Source: Candidatus Microgenomates bacterium (GTDB lineage: Bacteria > Patescibacteriota > Microgenomatia > 2-02-FULL-39-11). Taken from it: a stretch of DNA of 8,550 bases. A program made the position numbers and the translations under genes. A model generated the notes under the pieces. That model had not been told where the DNA came from and did not search any database. It saw only the letters and a program-made list of their open reading frames with translations. Shown here piece after piece: positions 1 to 6,390 of this stretch. The DNA is taken from contig JALHWS010000100.1 in assembly GCA_022866885.1 (NCBI GenBank), positions 1 through 8,550 of the forward strand, in the 5' to 3' direction. Numbering within the stretch: the first letter of the stretch is position 1; each line of letters starts with the position of its first letter.

Positions 1-803
1 CGATTCTTCATAAAAAATTCCCCCACGTACCCGTTTTGATACTTTGGAGCGATCATTTGGTAAAAGAAGTTTCATTATTTAAAAAAATCATCCGCATCTC
101 TGAAAAAATCATCCGCAGCAATAAAAATAAAATCATTTTTATCGGCCAGAAGCCGCGTTTTGCCAGCCAGAATTTGGGTTGGATAAAATTCGGTTCAAAA
201 GTCGAAGAAGAGACGGGAATTTCTCTTTATTCTTTTGAACAATTCCATTATCGGCCAACATTGGAAATGGCCTCAACATTTCATAAAAGCGGTCATCACG
301 CCTGGAATCTGGGATATTTCGTGACCACGGTCGATTTCTTATGGAATATGTACCAGAAATACCAGCCGGAAATCTTCAAAGGTTTAAAAGAGTTAAAAGA
401 GAGCGTAAATACGGAAAAATTTCCGTCTACCTTAAAACGCGTTTACCCGAAAATGCCAAAAATTTCCTTTGACAATGCCATTTTGGAAAAAATTGAACCC
501 TCAAACGCTTTGGTTATTTCCGAAGATTTAGGCTGGAGCGATGTGGGGACTTGGGAAGCTTTGAAAGAAGCTTTGCAGACCAAGCCGGACCAAAACGTGG
601 TTCAGGGGAAAGTGCTGGTGACTGATTGTCAGGATACTTTAGTTTATAATTATACGGACAAGCTGGTGGTGGCGATCGATCTTAACGGGATGCTGGTGAT
701 AAACACACATGACGTGGCGTTGATTTGCCATAAAAACTCTGTTCCGAAAATCAAAAAAATGGTGGAAAAGTTAGCCGACTCGGAAAATAATCATCTCATA
801 TGA
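1..803 (+). CDS. manC: Mannose-1-phosphate guanylyltransferase, 5'-truncated by the window edge
   Basis: This enzyme makes GDP-mannose from mannose-1-phosphate and GTP in the cytoplasm and so feeds polysaccharide or glycoprotein synthesis. The reading frame is open back to base 3, and a TTG at 36 falls inside a conserved stretch, so the true start lies upstream. About 266 residues are visible of a family usually near 350. Seen motifs are LILWSDHLV (the family's PADH-type site, here with Trp-Ser in place of Pro-Ala), FIGQKPRF, the HHAWNLGYFV segment corresponding to the usual 'WNsGiF', FDNAILEK, and LGWSDVGTWEAL, which is highly characteristic. The tail GMLVINTHDVALIC matches the usual 'vvV.T.dalLv' end. 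It is the mannose-specific pyrophosphorylase type without a fused isomerase domain. The TGA stop overlaps the next ATG (ATGA at 800-803), which implies translational coupling with the sugar transferase. Specificity for mannose is inferred from family motifs; another hexose-1-phosphate is possible. Confidence 0.88.
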   Translation, partial: ILHKKFPHVPVLILWSDHLVKEVSLFKKIIRISEKIIRSNKNKIIFIGQKPRFASQNLGWIKFGSKVEEETGISLYSFEQFHYRPTLEMASTFHKSGHHAWNLGYFVTTVDFLWNMYQKYQPEIFKGLKELKESVNTEKFPSTLKRVYPKMPKISFDNAILEKIEPSNALVISEDLGWSDVGTWEALKEALQTKPDQNVVQGKVLVTDCQDTLVYNYTDKLVVAIDLNGMLVINTHDVALICHKNSVPKIKKMVEKLADSENNHLI

Positions 804-1459
804 ATATTTTTTACGGTGATTTATATGACCGGACTTTGAAAAGGTTTTGCGATGTCTTTGGATCTTTGCTATTTCTGATCGTCTTTTCACCGGTCTATTT
901 AATTTTGGCAATTTTGATCAAATTCGATTCGGCCGGGCCGGTTCTGGCCGATACTCCTGAGCGCGTCGGCAAAAACGGTATACTTTTCAAAATGTTTAAG
1001 TTCCGGTCAATGATCGAAAACGCCCATATGATGCTTCGGAAAGACCCGAAAATGAAATCTTTGTATGAGCAGTATAAAAGAAACAGCTATAAACTGAAAA
1101 AAGATCCCCGGGTGACCATCTTAGGAAAATTTATCAGGAAACATTCACTGGACGAAATGCCTCAAGTCGTCAATGTCCTGCGGGGTGAGATGAGTCTGAT
1201 TGGTCCACGCGCTTATTATCCGGATGAATTAGTTGACCAACAGAGAAAGTATCCCCATACCAAAAAACTGGTTAAAAAAGTACTTTCCATCAAACCCGGC
1301 ATTACCGGTTATTGGCAAGTTTCAGGCCGGTCGGAAGTTAATTTCGACAAAAGGATTGCCATGGATGCAGTTTATGTAGACAGGCGCTCTTTATGGTATG
1401 ATATAAAAATCTTAGTAAAAACTCCGTTGGCGATGGTTTCCGGAAAAGGAGCCGTCTAA
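800..1459 (+). CDS. Sugar-phosphate transferase to undecaprenyl phosphate (bacterial sugar transferase family)
   Basis: Members of this family move a sugar-1-phosphate from a nucleotide sugar to undecaprenyl phosphate at the inner face of the membrane, starting a glycan repeat unit. The 219 residues form only the catalytic module: a hydrophobic segment at about 19-41 containing the membrane-dipping helix with Pro31, then GPVLADTPERVGKNG with KFRSM at 67-71, the catalytic Asp118-Glu119 pair in SLDEMPQ, MSLIGPRA at 131-138, and PGITGYWQVSGRS at 166-178. The four-helix N-terminal region of WcaJ/WbaP-type enzymes is absent, as in the small monotopic PglC-like forms. The sugar it transfers cannot be read from the sequence. 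The gene lies directly behind the GDP-mannose gene with a 4-base overlap, so a shared polysaccharide pathway is a fair inference. There is no clear Shine-Dalgarno before the ATG, so translation probably relies on coupling. Confidence 0.9.
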   Translation: MNIFYGDLYDRTLKRFCDVFGSLLFLIVFSPVYLILAILIKFDSAGPVLADTPERVGKNGILFKMFKFRSMIENAHMMLRKDPKMKSLYEQYKRNSYKLKKDPRVTILGKFIRKHSLDEMPQVVNVLRGEMSLIGPRAYYPDELVDQQRKYPHTKKLVKKVLSIKPGITGYWQVSGRSEVNFDKRIAMDAVYVDRRSLWYDIKILVKTPLAMVSGKGAV

Positions 1460-1470
1460 TGAAAAAATGA
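1447..1470 (+). promoter_or_regulatory. Shine-Dalgarno and double start region of the DUF4012 gene
   Basis: AGGAG at 1447-1451 sits 7 bases before an ATG at 1459, which itself overlaps the previous stop (TAATG at 1457-1461). That ATG opens only a Met-Lys-Lys-stop mini-frame, because the A6 run at 1462-1467 places TGA at 1468. The long frame starts at the ATG at 1467, which overlaps this TGA (ATGA) but lies 15 bases from AGGAG, further than usual. Either a three-codon leader couples translation onto the real start, or the A run is one base short in this sequence. Confidence 0.6.
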
Positions 1471-3413
1471 CAAAAGGTTTCCAGAAAATCCAATTAAATA
1501 AACCAAAACCATCCGTTTCTTCCCCGAAAGGAATGAAACATGCGCTTAAACCTAAAAAGAGCCACCCGATACTGAAGGTTACCGGAATTGTATTTTTAGT
1601 TTTGTTGGTTTTGGTCGGCTTGACCGGCCTTTTTGTCTTTATCCAGGGAAAAGACCTTTATGCGGCGGTCCAGAAAACGAGCCAAGTCGCCGGGGAAACC
1701 TATGCGGTGGCCAAGAAACAGGATTTGGAAGCTACGAAAACTAAATTGGCCGAATTGGAGGGGCAGCTGAAAAATGTTGACAGTAACGTGTCAAAAATAG
1801 CCTGGTTGAAACACTTGCCTGTTTTAGGATCTTATGAAAAAGATATAGAACATTTTGTCAAAGCGGCCCAAAGCGGTGTTCAAGCCGGAAAAATTACCGT
1901 TGATACCCTGATCCCTTACGCGGATTTATTGGGGTTGAAAGGCAAGTCGACTTTCGTGGCCGGCAGCGCCGATGAACGGTTGAAGATGGCTGTGGAAACG
2001 CTTGATAAGGTGGTTCCCAATCTGGATAAAATTGCCGAACAGATTGGGGTCGTCAATAAAGAATTGGAGCAGATTGATCCCCAGAGGTATCCGGAGAAAA
2101 TCGGTTCAAGAACAGTCAGAAGCCAACTGCAAATGACGAAAGATATTTTTTTGGAGACTTCCTCTCTTTTTGTCAATGCCCAGCCATTTTTGCGGAAATT
2201 ACCCGATATATTGGGGCTGAACAAACCGAAAAATTATCTGGTAATTTTCCAAAATGATGCGGAACTGCGGGCTACCGGCGGTTTTATCACCGGTTTCGGG
2301 ATATTTAAAATCGATAAAGGCAAAATCCAGGTCGAACGCTCCGATGACATTTATAAGCTTGATGCGGCCAAAACCAAAAAGTTCCCCGCTCCCTCACCGA
2401 TTTTGAAATACCATAAGAATGTTTTTAATTTGGAACTTCGGGACAGCAATCTTTCTCCGGACTTTGTCGTTTCCATGAAAGATCTGGAGAAGATGCTGAA
2501 GGAATCGGTCAGCAGTTTTCCTCAATTTGACGGTATTATTGCCATAGACACACACGTTTTAGTCGGCGCCATAAGGATCTTGGGGGAATTCAATATCGGC
2601 GGCAGAAAATATTCTGCGGATATAGACAAAAGGTGTGATTGTCCGAGAGTCATCTATGAACTTGAGGATTACTCGACAAGGCCTGTTGCATTCCTACGGG
2701 AAGACCGGAAAGACATAATCGGCATACTTTTGTACCAGATTATGCAGCGGTCATTCGGCATCTCTCCCTCAAAATACTGGGGTAAGCTTTTTCAGATGTT
2801 TCTTGAAGAAACCAGACAGAAGCACGTCCTCTTTTATTTCCATGACGAAGAAGCCCAGAAGGGGATTGAAGCCATGAATTTCGCCGGAAGGATCCTGCCG
2901 TTTGAGGGTGATTACCTGCATATCAGCGACGTGAATTTCGCCGGAGCCAAATCAAACATGTTTATCAAACAGTCGGTCAAACAGGAAATAGAAGTGGCCG
3001 GTGACGGAACAATTACCAAAACCGTCACTATCAGTTACAAAAATCCGATGGAAGCCAGCAACTGCAACCTTGAAGCAGGACAACTCTGCTTAAACGGAAT
3101 CCTGCGCAACTGGCTAAGAGTCTATGTGCCGGAAGGATCGACCCTCCTCGAGTTCACCGGTAGCGAAAAGGAGACGGTTACTTATAATGAATTAGGCAAG
3201 ACGGTTTTTGAGGGCTTCATGACTGTCAAGCCTCAGGGAGCGGCGCAGGTGCGCCTCCGTTATAAACTGCCTTTCAAACAGTCCCAAGGGAAATTTGACC
3301 TCCTGATCCAGAAACAGCCGGGGACAGACGCGCCGGAATATACGGTCATCAAAAACAACAAACAGCTTGATAAGTTTTCTCTTTTAACAGATAAGAAGAT
3401 GACGGTTAAATAA
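1467..3413 (+). CDS. DUF4012 single-pass membrane protein
   Basis: The 648 residues show a basic, Pro/Lys-rich cytoplasmic start (1-35), one membrane helix (about 36-60), then a long external part. Residues 62-112 look helical and possibly coiled-coil. The DUF4012 signature follows: NYLVIFQNDAELRATGGF at 257-272, LRDSNLSPDF at 324-333, and FDGIIAIDTHVLVGAIRILGEFNI at 354-377. The C-terminal part (about 500-610) is beta-rich with two cysteines, at 533 and 541; another close pair is CDC at 390-392. The molecular function of DUF4012 is not established. Its place right behind two polysaccharide genes suggests a role in cell-surface glycan assembly or anchoring, but this is inference. The chosen start at 1467 is the first ATG of the frame. 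An ATG at 1459 with a better ribosome site would give only three extra residues (MKK) if the A6 run were A7. The stop overlaps the recO ATG (TAATG). Confidence 0.85.
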   Translation: MTKGFQKIQLNKPKPSVSSPKGMKHALKPKKSHPILKVTGIVFLVLLVLVGLTGLFVFIQGKDLYAAVQKTSQVAGETYAVAKKQDLEATKTKLAELEGQLKNVDSNVSKIAWLKHLPVLGSYEKDIEHFVKAAQSGVQAGKITVDTLIPYADLLGLKGKSTFVAGSADERLKMAVETLDKVVPNLDKIAEQIGVVNKELEQIDPQRYPEKIGSRTVRSQLQMTKDIFLETSSLFVNAQPFLRKLPDILGLNKPKNYLVIFQNDAELRATGGFITGFGIFKIDKGKIQVERSDDIYKLDAAKTKKFPAPSPILKYHKNVFNLELRDSNLSPDFVVSMKDLEKMLKESVSSFPQFDGIIAIDTHVLVGAIRILGEFNIGGRKYSADIDKRCDCPRVIYELEDYSTRPVAFLREDRKDIIGILLYQIMQRSFGISPSKYWGKLFQMFLEETRQKHVLFYFHDEEAQKGIEAMNFAGRILPFEGDYLHISDVNFAGAKSNMFIKQSVKQEIEVAGDGTITKTVTISYKNPMEASNCNLEAGQLCLNGILRNWLRVYVPEGSTLLEFTGSEKETVTYNELGKTVFEGFMTVKPQGAAQVRLRYKLPFKQSQGKFDLLIQKQPGTDAPEYTVIKNNKQLDKFSLLTDKKMTVK

Positions 3414-3964
3414 TGGTAAAAAGAACCTACAAGACGGAAGGCATCATCCTCAAAAGAAACAATCTCTCGGAAGCCGACAAATTACTCACCGTTTTTACCC
3501 CGGGACTTGGGAAAATAACCCTTTTGGCAAAAGGGATAAGGAAGATCCGCAGCCGTAAAGCGGCGCATTTGGAATTGTTCAATATAGTGAAGTTAAATAT
3601 CGCCAAAGGAAGAAATTTGGACATCGTGACTGAAGCGGAGATGGAAACCGCTTACCGAAACCTGCGGTCTAACATTGACCGGGTAGCCTATGCTTACCGG
3701 ATTGTGGAAATTATTGACCGGTTATGCGCCGAAGGTCAGGAACACCTGAAAATTTACAGCGACCTTTTGTCAGTCCTTGATAAATTAAACCGGGCGGAAG
3801 TTGCCAAGTTAGCGGAAATCGTCGACCGGTTTACCCTAAACCTTCTTTGGGAACTTGGATTCTTGCCCAGAGAAAAATATCTCTCGGGCGATCCGTTATC
3901 CAAATTCCTGGAAAGCGTTACGGAACGGAAGCTGAAAAGCGATAAATTGCTTTCAAGGATTTGA
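3413..3964 (+). CDS. recO: DNA repair protein RecO, short form without C-terminal zinc finger
   Basis: RecO helps load RecA onto SSB-coated single-stranded DNA in the RecFOR pathway and anneals complementary strands. The N-terminal OB fold is clear: TEGIILKRNNLSEADKLLTVFT at 8-29, then GKITLLAKGIRKIRSRKAAHLE, followed by a beta segment to about residue 75. The helical domain runs from about 80 to 150 and ends in LLWELGFLP, the point where typical RecO proteins continue into a CxxC...CxxC zinc site and further helices. Here the chain ends about 30 residues later, at 183, against roughly 230-260 in most bacteria, and its only cysteine is Cys105. The downstream bases to glyS hold no missing cysteine segment in any frame, so this looks like a genuinely short form and not a frameshift. 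Its ATG overlaps the DUF4012 stop. Identification is by family pattern and is fairly secure. Confidence 0.85.
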   Translation: MVKRTYKTEGIILKRNNLSEADKLLTVFTPGLGKITLLAKGIRKIRSRKAAHLELFNIVKLNIAKGRNLDIVTEAEMETAYRNLRSNIDRVAYAYRIVEIIDRLCAEGQEHLKIYSDLLSVLDKLNRAEVAKLAEIVDRFTLNLLWELGFLPREKYLSGDPLSKFLESVTERKLKSDKLLSRI

Positions 3965-3968
3965 TTTC

Positions 3969-3997
3969 CTGCACCAGAATTTATTTTCTGCTAAAAT
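3969..3997 (+). promoter_or_regulatory. Putative promoter of glyS, near-leaderless
   Basis: The 43-bp recO-glyS gap contains TGCTAAAAT at 3989-3997, one mismatch from the extended -10 TGnTATAAT. At a 17-bp spacing upstream is CTGCAC (3969-3974), a poor -35. A transcript starting 6-7 bases after the -10 would begin at about 4004, only a few bases before the glyS ATG at 4008. No Shine-Dalgarno fits in front of that ATG, which agrees with a leaderless or near-leaderless message. Confidence 0.45.
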
Positions 3998-4007
3998 AGA
4001 CTCAATT

Positions 4008-5306
4008 ATGGATTTGATGGAAAAAGTAACCAGCCTTTGCAAAAGACGCGGCTTTGTTTTCCAGGGCAGCGAAATATACGGCGGCTTCGGCGGCTTTTGG
4101 GACTTCGGCCCATTGGGAGTGGCAGTAAAAAACAACATCAAGAACCTTTGGTGGAGATATTTTGTTACTGTACGGGAAGATGTCTTTGGGTTGGACAGTG
4201 CCATCATCATGAATCCGAAGGTTTGGGAAGCGTCAGGGCACACCGGAAGCGGCTTTGCCGATCCTCTTCGGGAATGCAGGAAATGCCATCACCGCCATCG
4301 TCAGGATGACCTGGTGGAGGATAAATGTCCGGATTGCGGCGGAGAATTGACAGAGGAAAAGAAATTCAATATCCTGGTCAAAACCTATATCGGGCCGGTT
4401 GAAGACCAGTCCTGCCTGACATATCTTCGCGGTGAGACCGCCCAGGCGATTTTCGTCAATTTACAAAATATCCTTGATACCTTCCATCCGCGTTTGCCTT
4501 TTGGGATAGCCCAAATCGGTAAAGCTTTCAGAAACGAAATTACTCCGGGAAAATTCCTTTTCCGATCCCGCGAGTTTGAACAGATGGAACTTGAATATTT
4601 TGTCAAACCGGCCGACGACCAAAGACAGTTTAACCAGTGGAAAGACTACTGCCTGAAATTTCTTCAAGTCGTAGGCTATAAAAAAGGGAATCTGCGGTAC
4701 TTCGATCATCCGAAGGAAAAACTGTCCCATTATTCCAAAGGAACGACAGACATTGAGTATAACTTCCCCTTCGGCTGGGCGGAACTTTGGGGGATTGCCA
4801 GACGTGCCGATTTTGATTTGACGCAGCATGCTAAATTTTCCGGAAAGAAATTATTGTACCAGGACCTAGTGACAAATGAAATGATTTCCCCTTACGTTAT
4901 CGAGCCGTCGGTCGGGGTAGACAGGCTATTTATGTCGCTTCTTCTTGATGCGTATACCGAAGAGGGGAAAAGGACTTTTTTGAAACTTTCACCGCTTATC
5001 AGCCCTTATAATGTGGCTGTTTTTCCACTGGTGGCAAATAAGGAAGAACTGGTGAAGACCGCCCGCGAAATCTACCTGAATTTGAAAAAACATTTTTCCG
5101 CCTCCTGGGATGAGCGGGGCAATATTGGAAAAAGATATTGCGCCCAGGATGAGATTGGGACTCCTTGGTGCGTGACCATAGATTATGCTACACTGGAGGA
5201 CGGTACGGTGACTGTCCGGGACCGGGATACGACAAAACAGGAAAGAGTAAAAGCAGACAATTTAGAAAAATATTTTAAGGATAAACTGAAAGAAAGGATC
5301 TTATGA
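4008..5306 (+). CDS. glyS: Glycyl-tRNA synthetase, single-chain alpha2 type
   Basis: This class II enzyme charges tRNA-Gly with glycine in the cytoplasm. The 432 residues begin with the family's RRGFVFQGSEIYGGFGGFWD (13-32) and GPLGVAVKNNIKNLWW. Motif 1 surrounds VREDVFGLDSAIIMNPKVW (55-73). A zinc-ribbon insertion has Cys90, Cys93, Cys107 and Cys110. Motif 2 is FRNEITPGKFLFRSREFEQ (174-192), and motif 3 is EPSVGVDR (299-306). The anticodon-binding domain occupies about 330-425 (SPYNVAVFPLVANKEE onward). This is the archaeal/eukaryotic-like homodimer form, not the alpha2beta2 GlyQ-GlyS pair of Escherichia coli. The ATG at 4008 is chosen because it gives the normal N-terminus a few residues before RRGF; an ATG at 4017 is the alternative. 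The gene has its own likely promoter and overlaps the next gene by ATGA at 5303-5306. Family length and all motifs are intact. Confidence 0.96.
   Translation: MDLMEKVTSLCKRRGFVFQGSEIYGGFGGFWDFGPLGVAVKNNIKNLWWRYFVTVREDVFGLDSAIIMNPKVWEASGHTGSGFADPLRECRKCHHRHRQDDLVEDKCPDCGGELTEEKKFNILVKTYIGPVEDQSCLTYLRGETAQAIFVNLQNILDTFHPRLPFGIAQIGKAFRNEITPGKFLFRSREFEQMELEYFVKPADDQRQFNQWKDYCLKFLQVVGYKKGNLRYFDHPKEKLSHYSKGTTDIEYNFPFGWAELWGIARRADFDLTQHAKFSGKKLLYQDLVTNEMISPYVIEPSVGVDRLFMSLLLDAYTEEGKRTFLKLSPLISPYNVAVFPLVANKEELVKTAREIYLNLKKHFSASWDERGNIGKRYCAQDEIGTPWCVTIDYATLEDGTVTVRDRDTTKQERVKADNLEKYFKDKLKERIL
5293..5298 (+). promoter_or_regulatory. Ribosome binding site of the small TPTPT membrane protein
   Basis: AAAGGA lies 4 bases before the ATG at 5303, inside the 3' end of glyS. 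With the ATGA stop-start overlap it supports this start and coupled translation. It is one of only two recognisable Shine-Dalgarno sequences in the window. Confidence 0.5.
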
Positions 5307-5755
5307 TAAAAATTATTATCGCCGTAGTTATTATTGTTGTCCTCATTGCCGCCGTTGTCACGGTTAAAATCAAATTATTTTCCCAAACGGAAGAGGTTGA
5401 ACCGACGCCAACACCGACTGTTGTGTTACCGACCGTTTCTGAAGATGTCAAAGTGGAGCTCTTGCCAAAATCCAATAACACGGCGGTTGTTTTGAAAATC
5501 AGCGGTATCCCTTCAGACATCGAATCGGTCGAGTATGAACTGACTTATACCACCGGAGCCGGATTGCCCAGAGGAGTCTTGGGGAAAATCCAAGTCCGGG
5601 GAGAAAAACAGATTACCCGTGATGATATCGTGCTTGGGACTTGCAGCAGCGGCAAGTGCGTCTACGATACGGGAGTGACTTCCGTCAGTTTGTCTCTTAA
5701 ATTTAATTCAACTTCTGGTGAGAGCAGTATTTTCCAAAAAACTTATTCCTTCTGA
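5303..5755 (+). CDS. Small membrane-anchored protein with TPTPT linker and beta-rich outer domain
   Basis: I do not recognise a named family. The 150 residues begin with a strongly hydrophobic helix (about 2-21), followed by VKIKLF and no lipobox cysteine, so the protein is probably anchored by an uncleaved N-terminal helix with the rest outside. Residues 32-45 are a Thr/Pro linker (EPTPTPTVVLPT). The remainder (48-150) alternates hydrophobic residues as in a beta sandwich: VKVELLPKSNNTAVVLKIS, VEYELTYTT and VSLSLKF. Cys114 and Cys119, in TCSSGKC, could form a small disulfide loop. It sits between glyS and a hydrolase, overlapping both by 1-4 bases, so it is transcribed with them. The linker resembles that in the larger protein encoded at 6387-7988, which hints at a shared cell-envelope location. 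No catalytic motif is visible. Confidence 0.8.
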   Translation: MIKIIIAVVIIVVLIAAVVTVKIKLFSQTEEVEPTPTPTVVLPTVSEDVKVELLPKSNNTAVVLKISGIPSDIESVEYELTYTTGAGLPRGVLGKIQVRGEKQITRDDIVLGTCSSGKCVYDTGVTSVSLSLKFNSTSGESSIFQKTYSF

Positions 5756-6390
5756 TGGCTGAAAAGTTGCAAGTTATAAGCTTGACGGTCGGACAACTGC
5801 AGACGAACTGCTACCTGATGGTCGATAAATCATCTCGTGATGCTTTAATCGTAGATCCTGGGGATGACGCCGATTACATAATCAGGATAATCAGCGACCA
5901 TCAGTGCAAACCGGTAAAAATCATCGCTACCCACGGACATTTTGATCATATACTGGCGGCAGCAGAACTGAAACTGGCTTTCAAAATCCCCTTTTATATC
6001 CGTGGGGAAGACAATTTTTTGGTTGATAGGATGAAGACGAGCGCCGATCATTTTTTAGGGATAACTACTTCCGAACCGGCAAAAGTTGACGGATTTTTGA
6101 AAAGCAAAGTGACTTGGGGTAAATCAACAATGGAGATTATCCACACCCCCGGCCACACTCCGGGAAGTATCTGTTTATATTCAAAAGAAGAGAAAATATT
6201 GTTTTGCGGCGATCTGCTTTTTGCCGGAAGGTCAGTCGGCAGGACGGATTTTGCCTACAGCAGCCAAAAAGATTTGGAAAAATCCCTTAAACGGATTTTT
6301 CGGCTGCCAGGTGAAACTGAAGTCTATCCGGGCCACGGAGAACCGTTCAAGTTGCAATCTTGGCAATTTATTGCTAAACTAGACCCATGA
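5755..6390 (+). CDS. Metallo-beta-lactamase-fold hydrolase, glyoxalase II-like
   Basis: This is a 211-residue cytoplasmic hydrolase of the MBL superfamily with a complete di-metal site: THGHFDH at 59-65 (His60, His62, Asp64, His65), His134 in HTPGHTPGS, Asp153 in CGDLLF, and His194 in YPGHGEP. The opening LTVGQLQTNCYLMVD and IVDPGDDAD are typical of the short GloB-like group widespread in bacteria. Substrates may be a thioester such as S-lactoylglutathione or another thiol ester, but short family members differ and the substrate cannot be read here. It lacks the C-terminal helical extension that classical glyoxalase II uses to bind glutathione. The gene begins at TGATG, overlapping the previous stop by one base, with no Shine-Dalgarno, and ends at ATGA overlapping the next gene. 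All metal ligands are present, so it should be active. Confidence 0.92.
   Translation: MAEKLQVISLTVGQLQTNCYLMVDKSSRDALIVDPGDDADYIIRIISDHQCKPVKIIATHGHFDHILAAAELKLAFKIPFYIRGEDNFLVDRMKTSADHFLGITTSEPAKVDGFLKSKVTWGKSTMEIIHTPGHTPGSICLYSKEEKILFCGDLLFAGRSVGRTDFAYSSQKDLEKSLKRIFRLPGETEVYPGHGEPFKLQSWQFIAKLDP
6352..6380 (+). promoter_or_regulatory. Putative internal leaderless promoter before the PilM-like/LytR_C gene
   Basis: Within the last codons of the hydrolase gene, TTGCAA (6352-6357) and TGCTAAACT (6372-6380) are separated by a 17-bp spacer between the hexamers. The expected start of transcription falls on or next to the ATG at 6387, which has no Shine-Dalgarno. The sequence around the -10 closely resembles that before glyS (AATTTATT, GCTAAA, TAGAC). 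Because these bases also encode protein, the match could be chance. Confidence 0.35.

Noticed and set aside
36..803. TTG at 36 as the true start of the guanylyltransferase
   Set aside because: The frame stays open to the window edge, and the codon lies inside the conserved segment before SDH, so the gene is simply cut by the window.
3975..3990. CAGAA-TTCTG hairpin in the recO-glyS gap as a terminator
   Set aside because: The stem is only 5 bp with a 6-base loop and is followed by CTAAAATAG, not a T run. It overlaps the likely -10 element of glyS.
3413..4007. Frameshift as the reason for the short RecO
   Set aside because: No cysteine-rich continuation is found in the other frames before glyS begins, so a simple frameshift does not restore the usual C-terminus.
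4461..4829. 122-residue minus-strand open frame within glyS
   Set aside because: It lies wholly opposite conserved synthetase motifs, including motif 2, has no recognisable domain, and reads as an antisense shadow.
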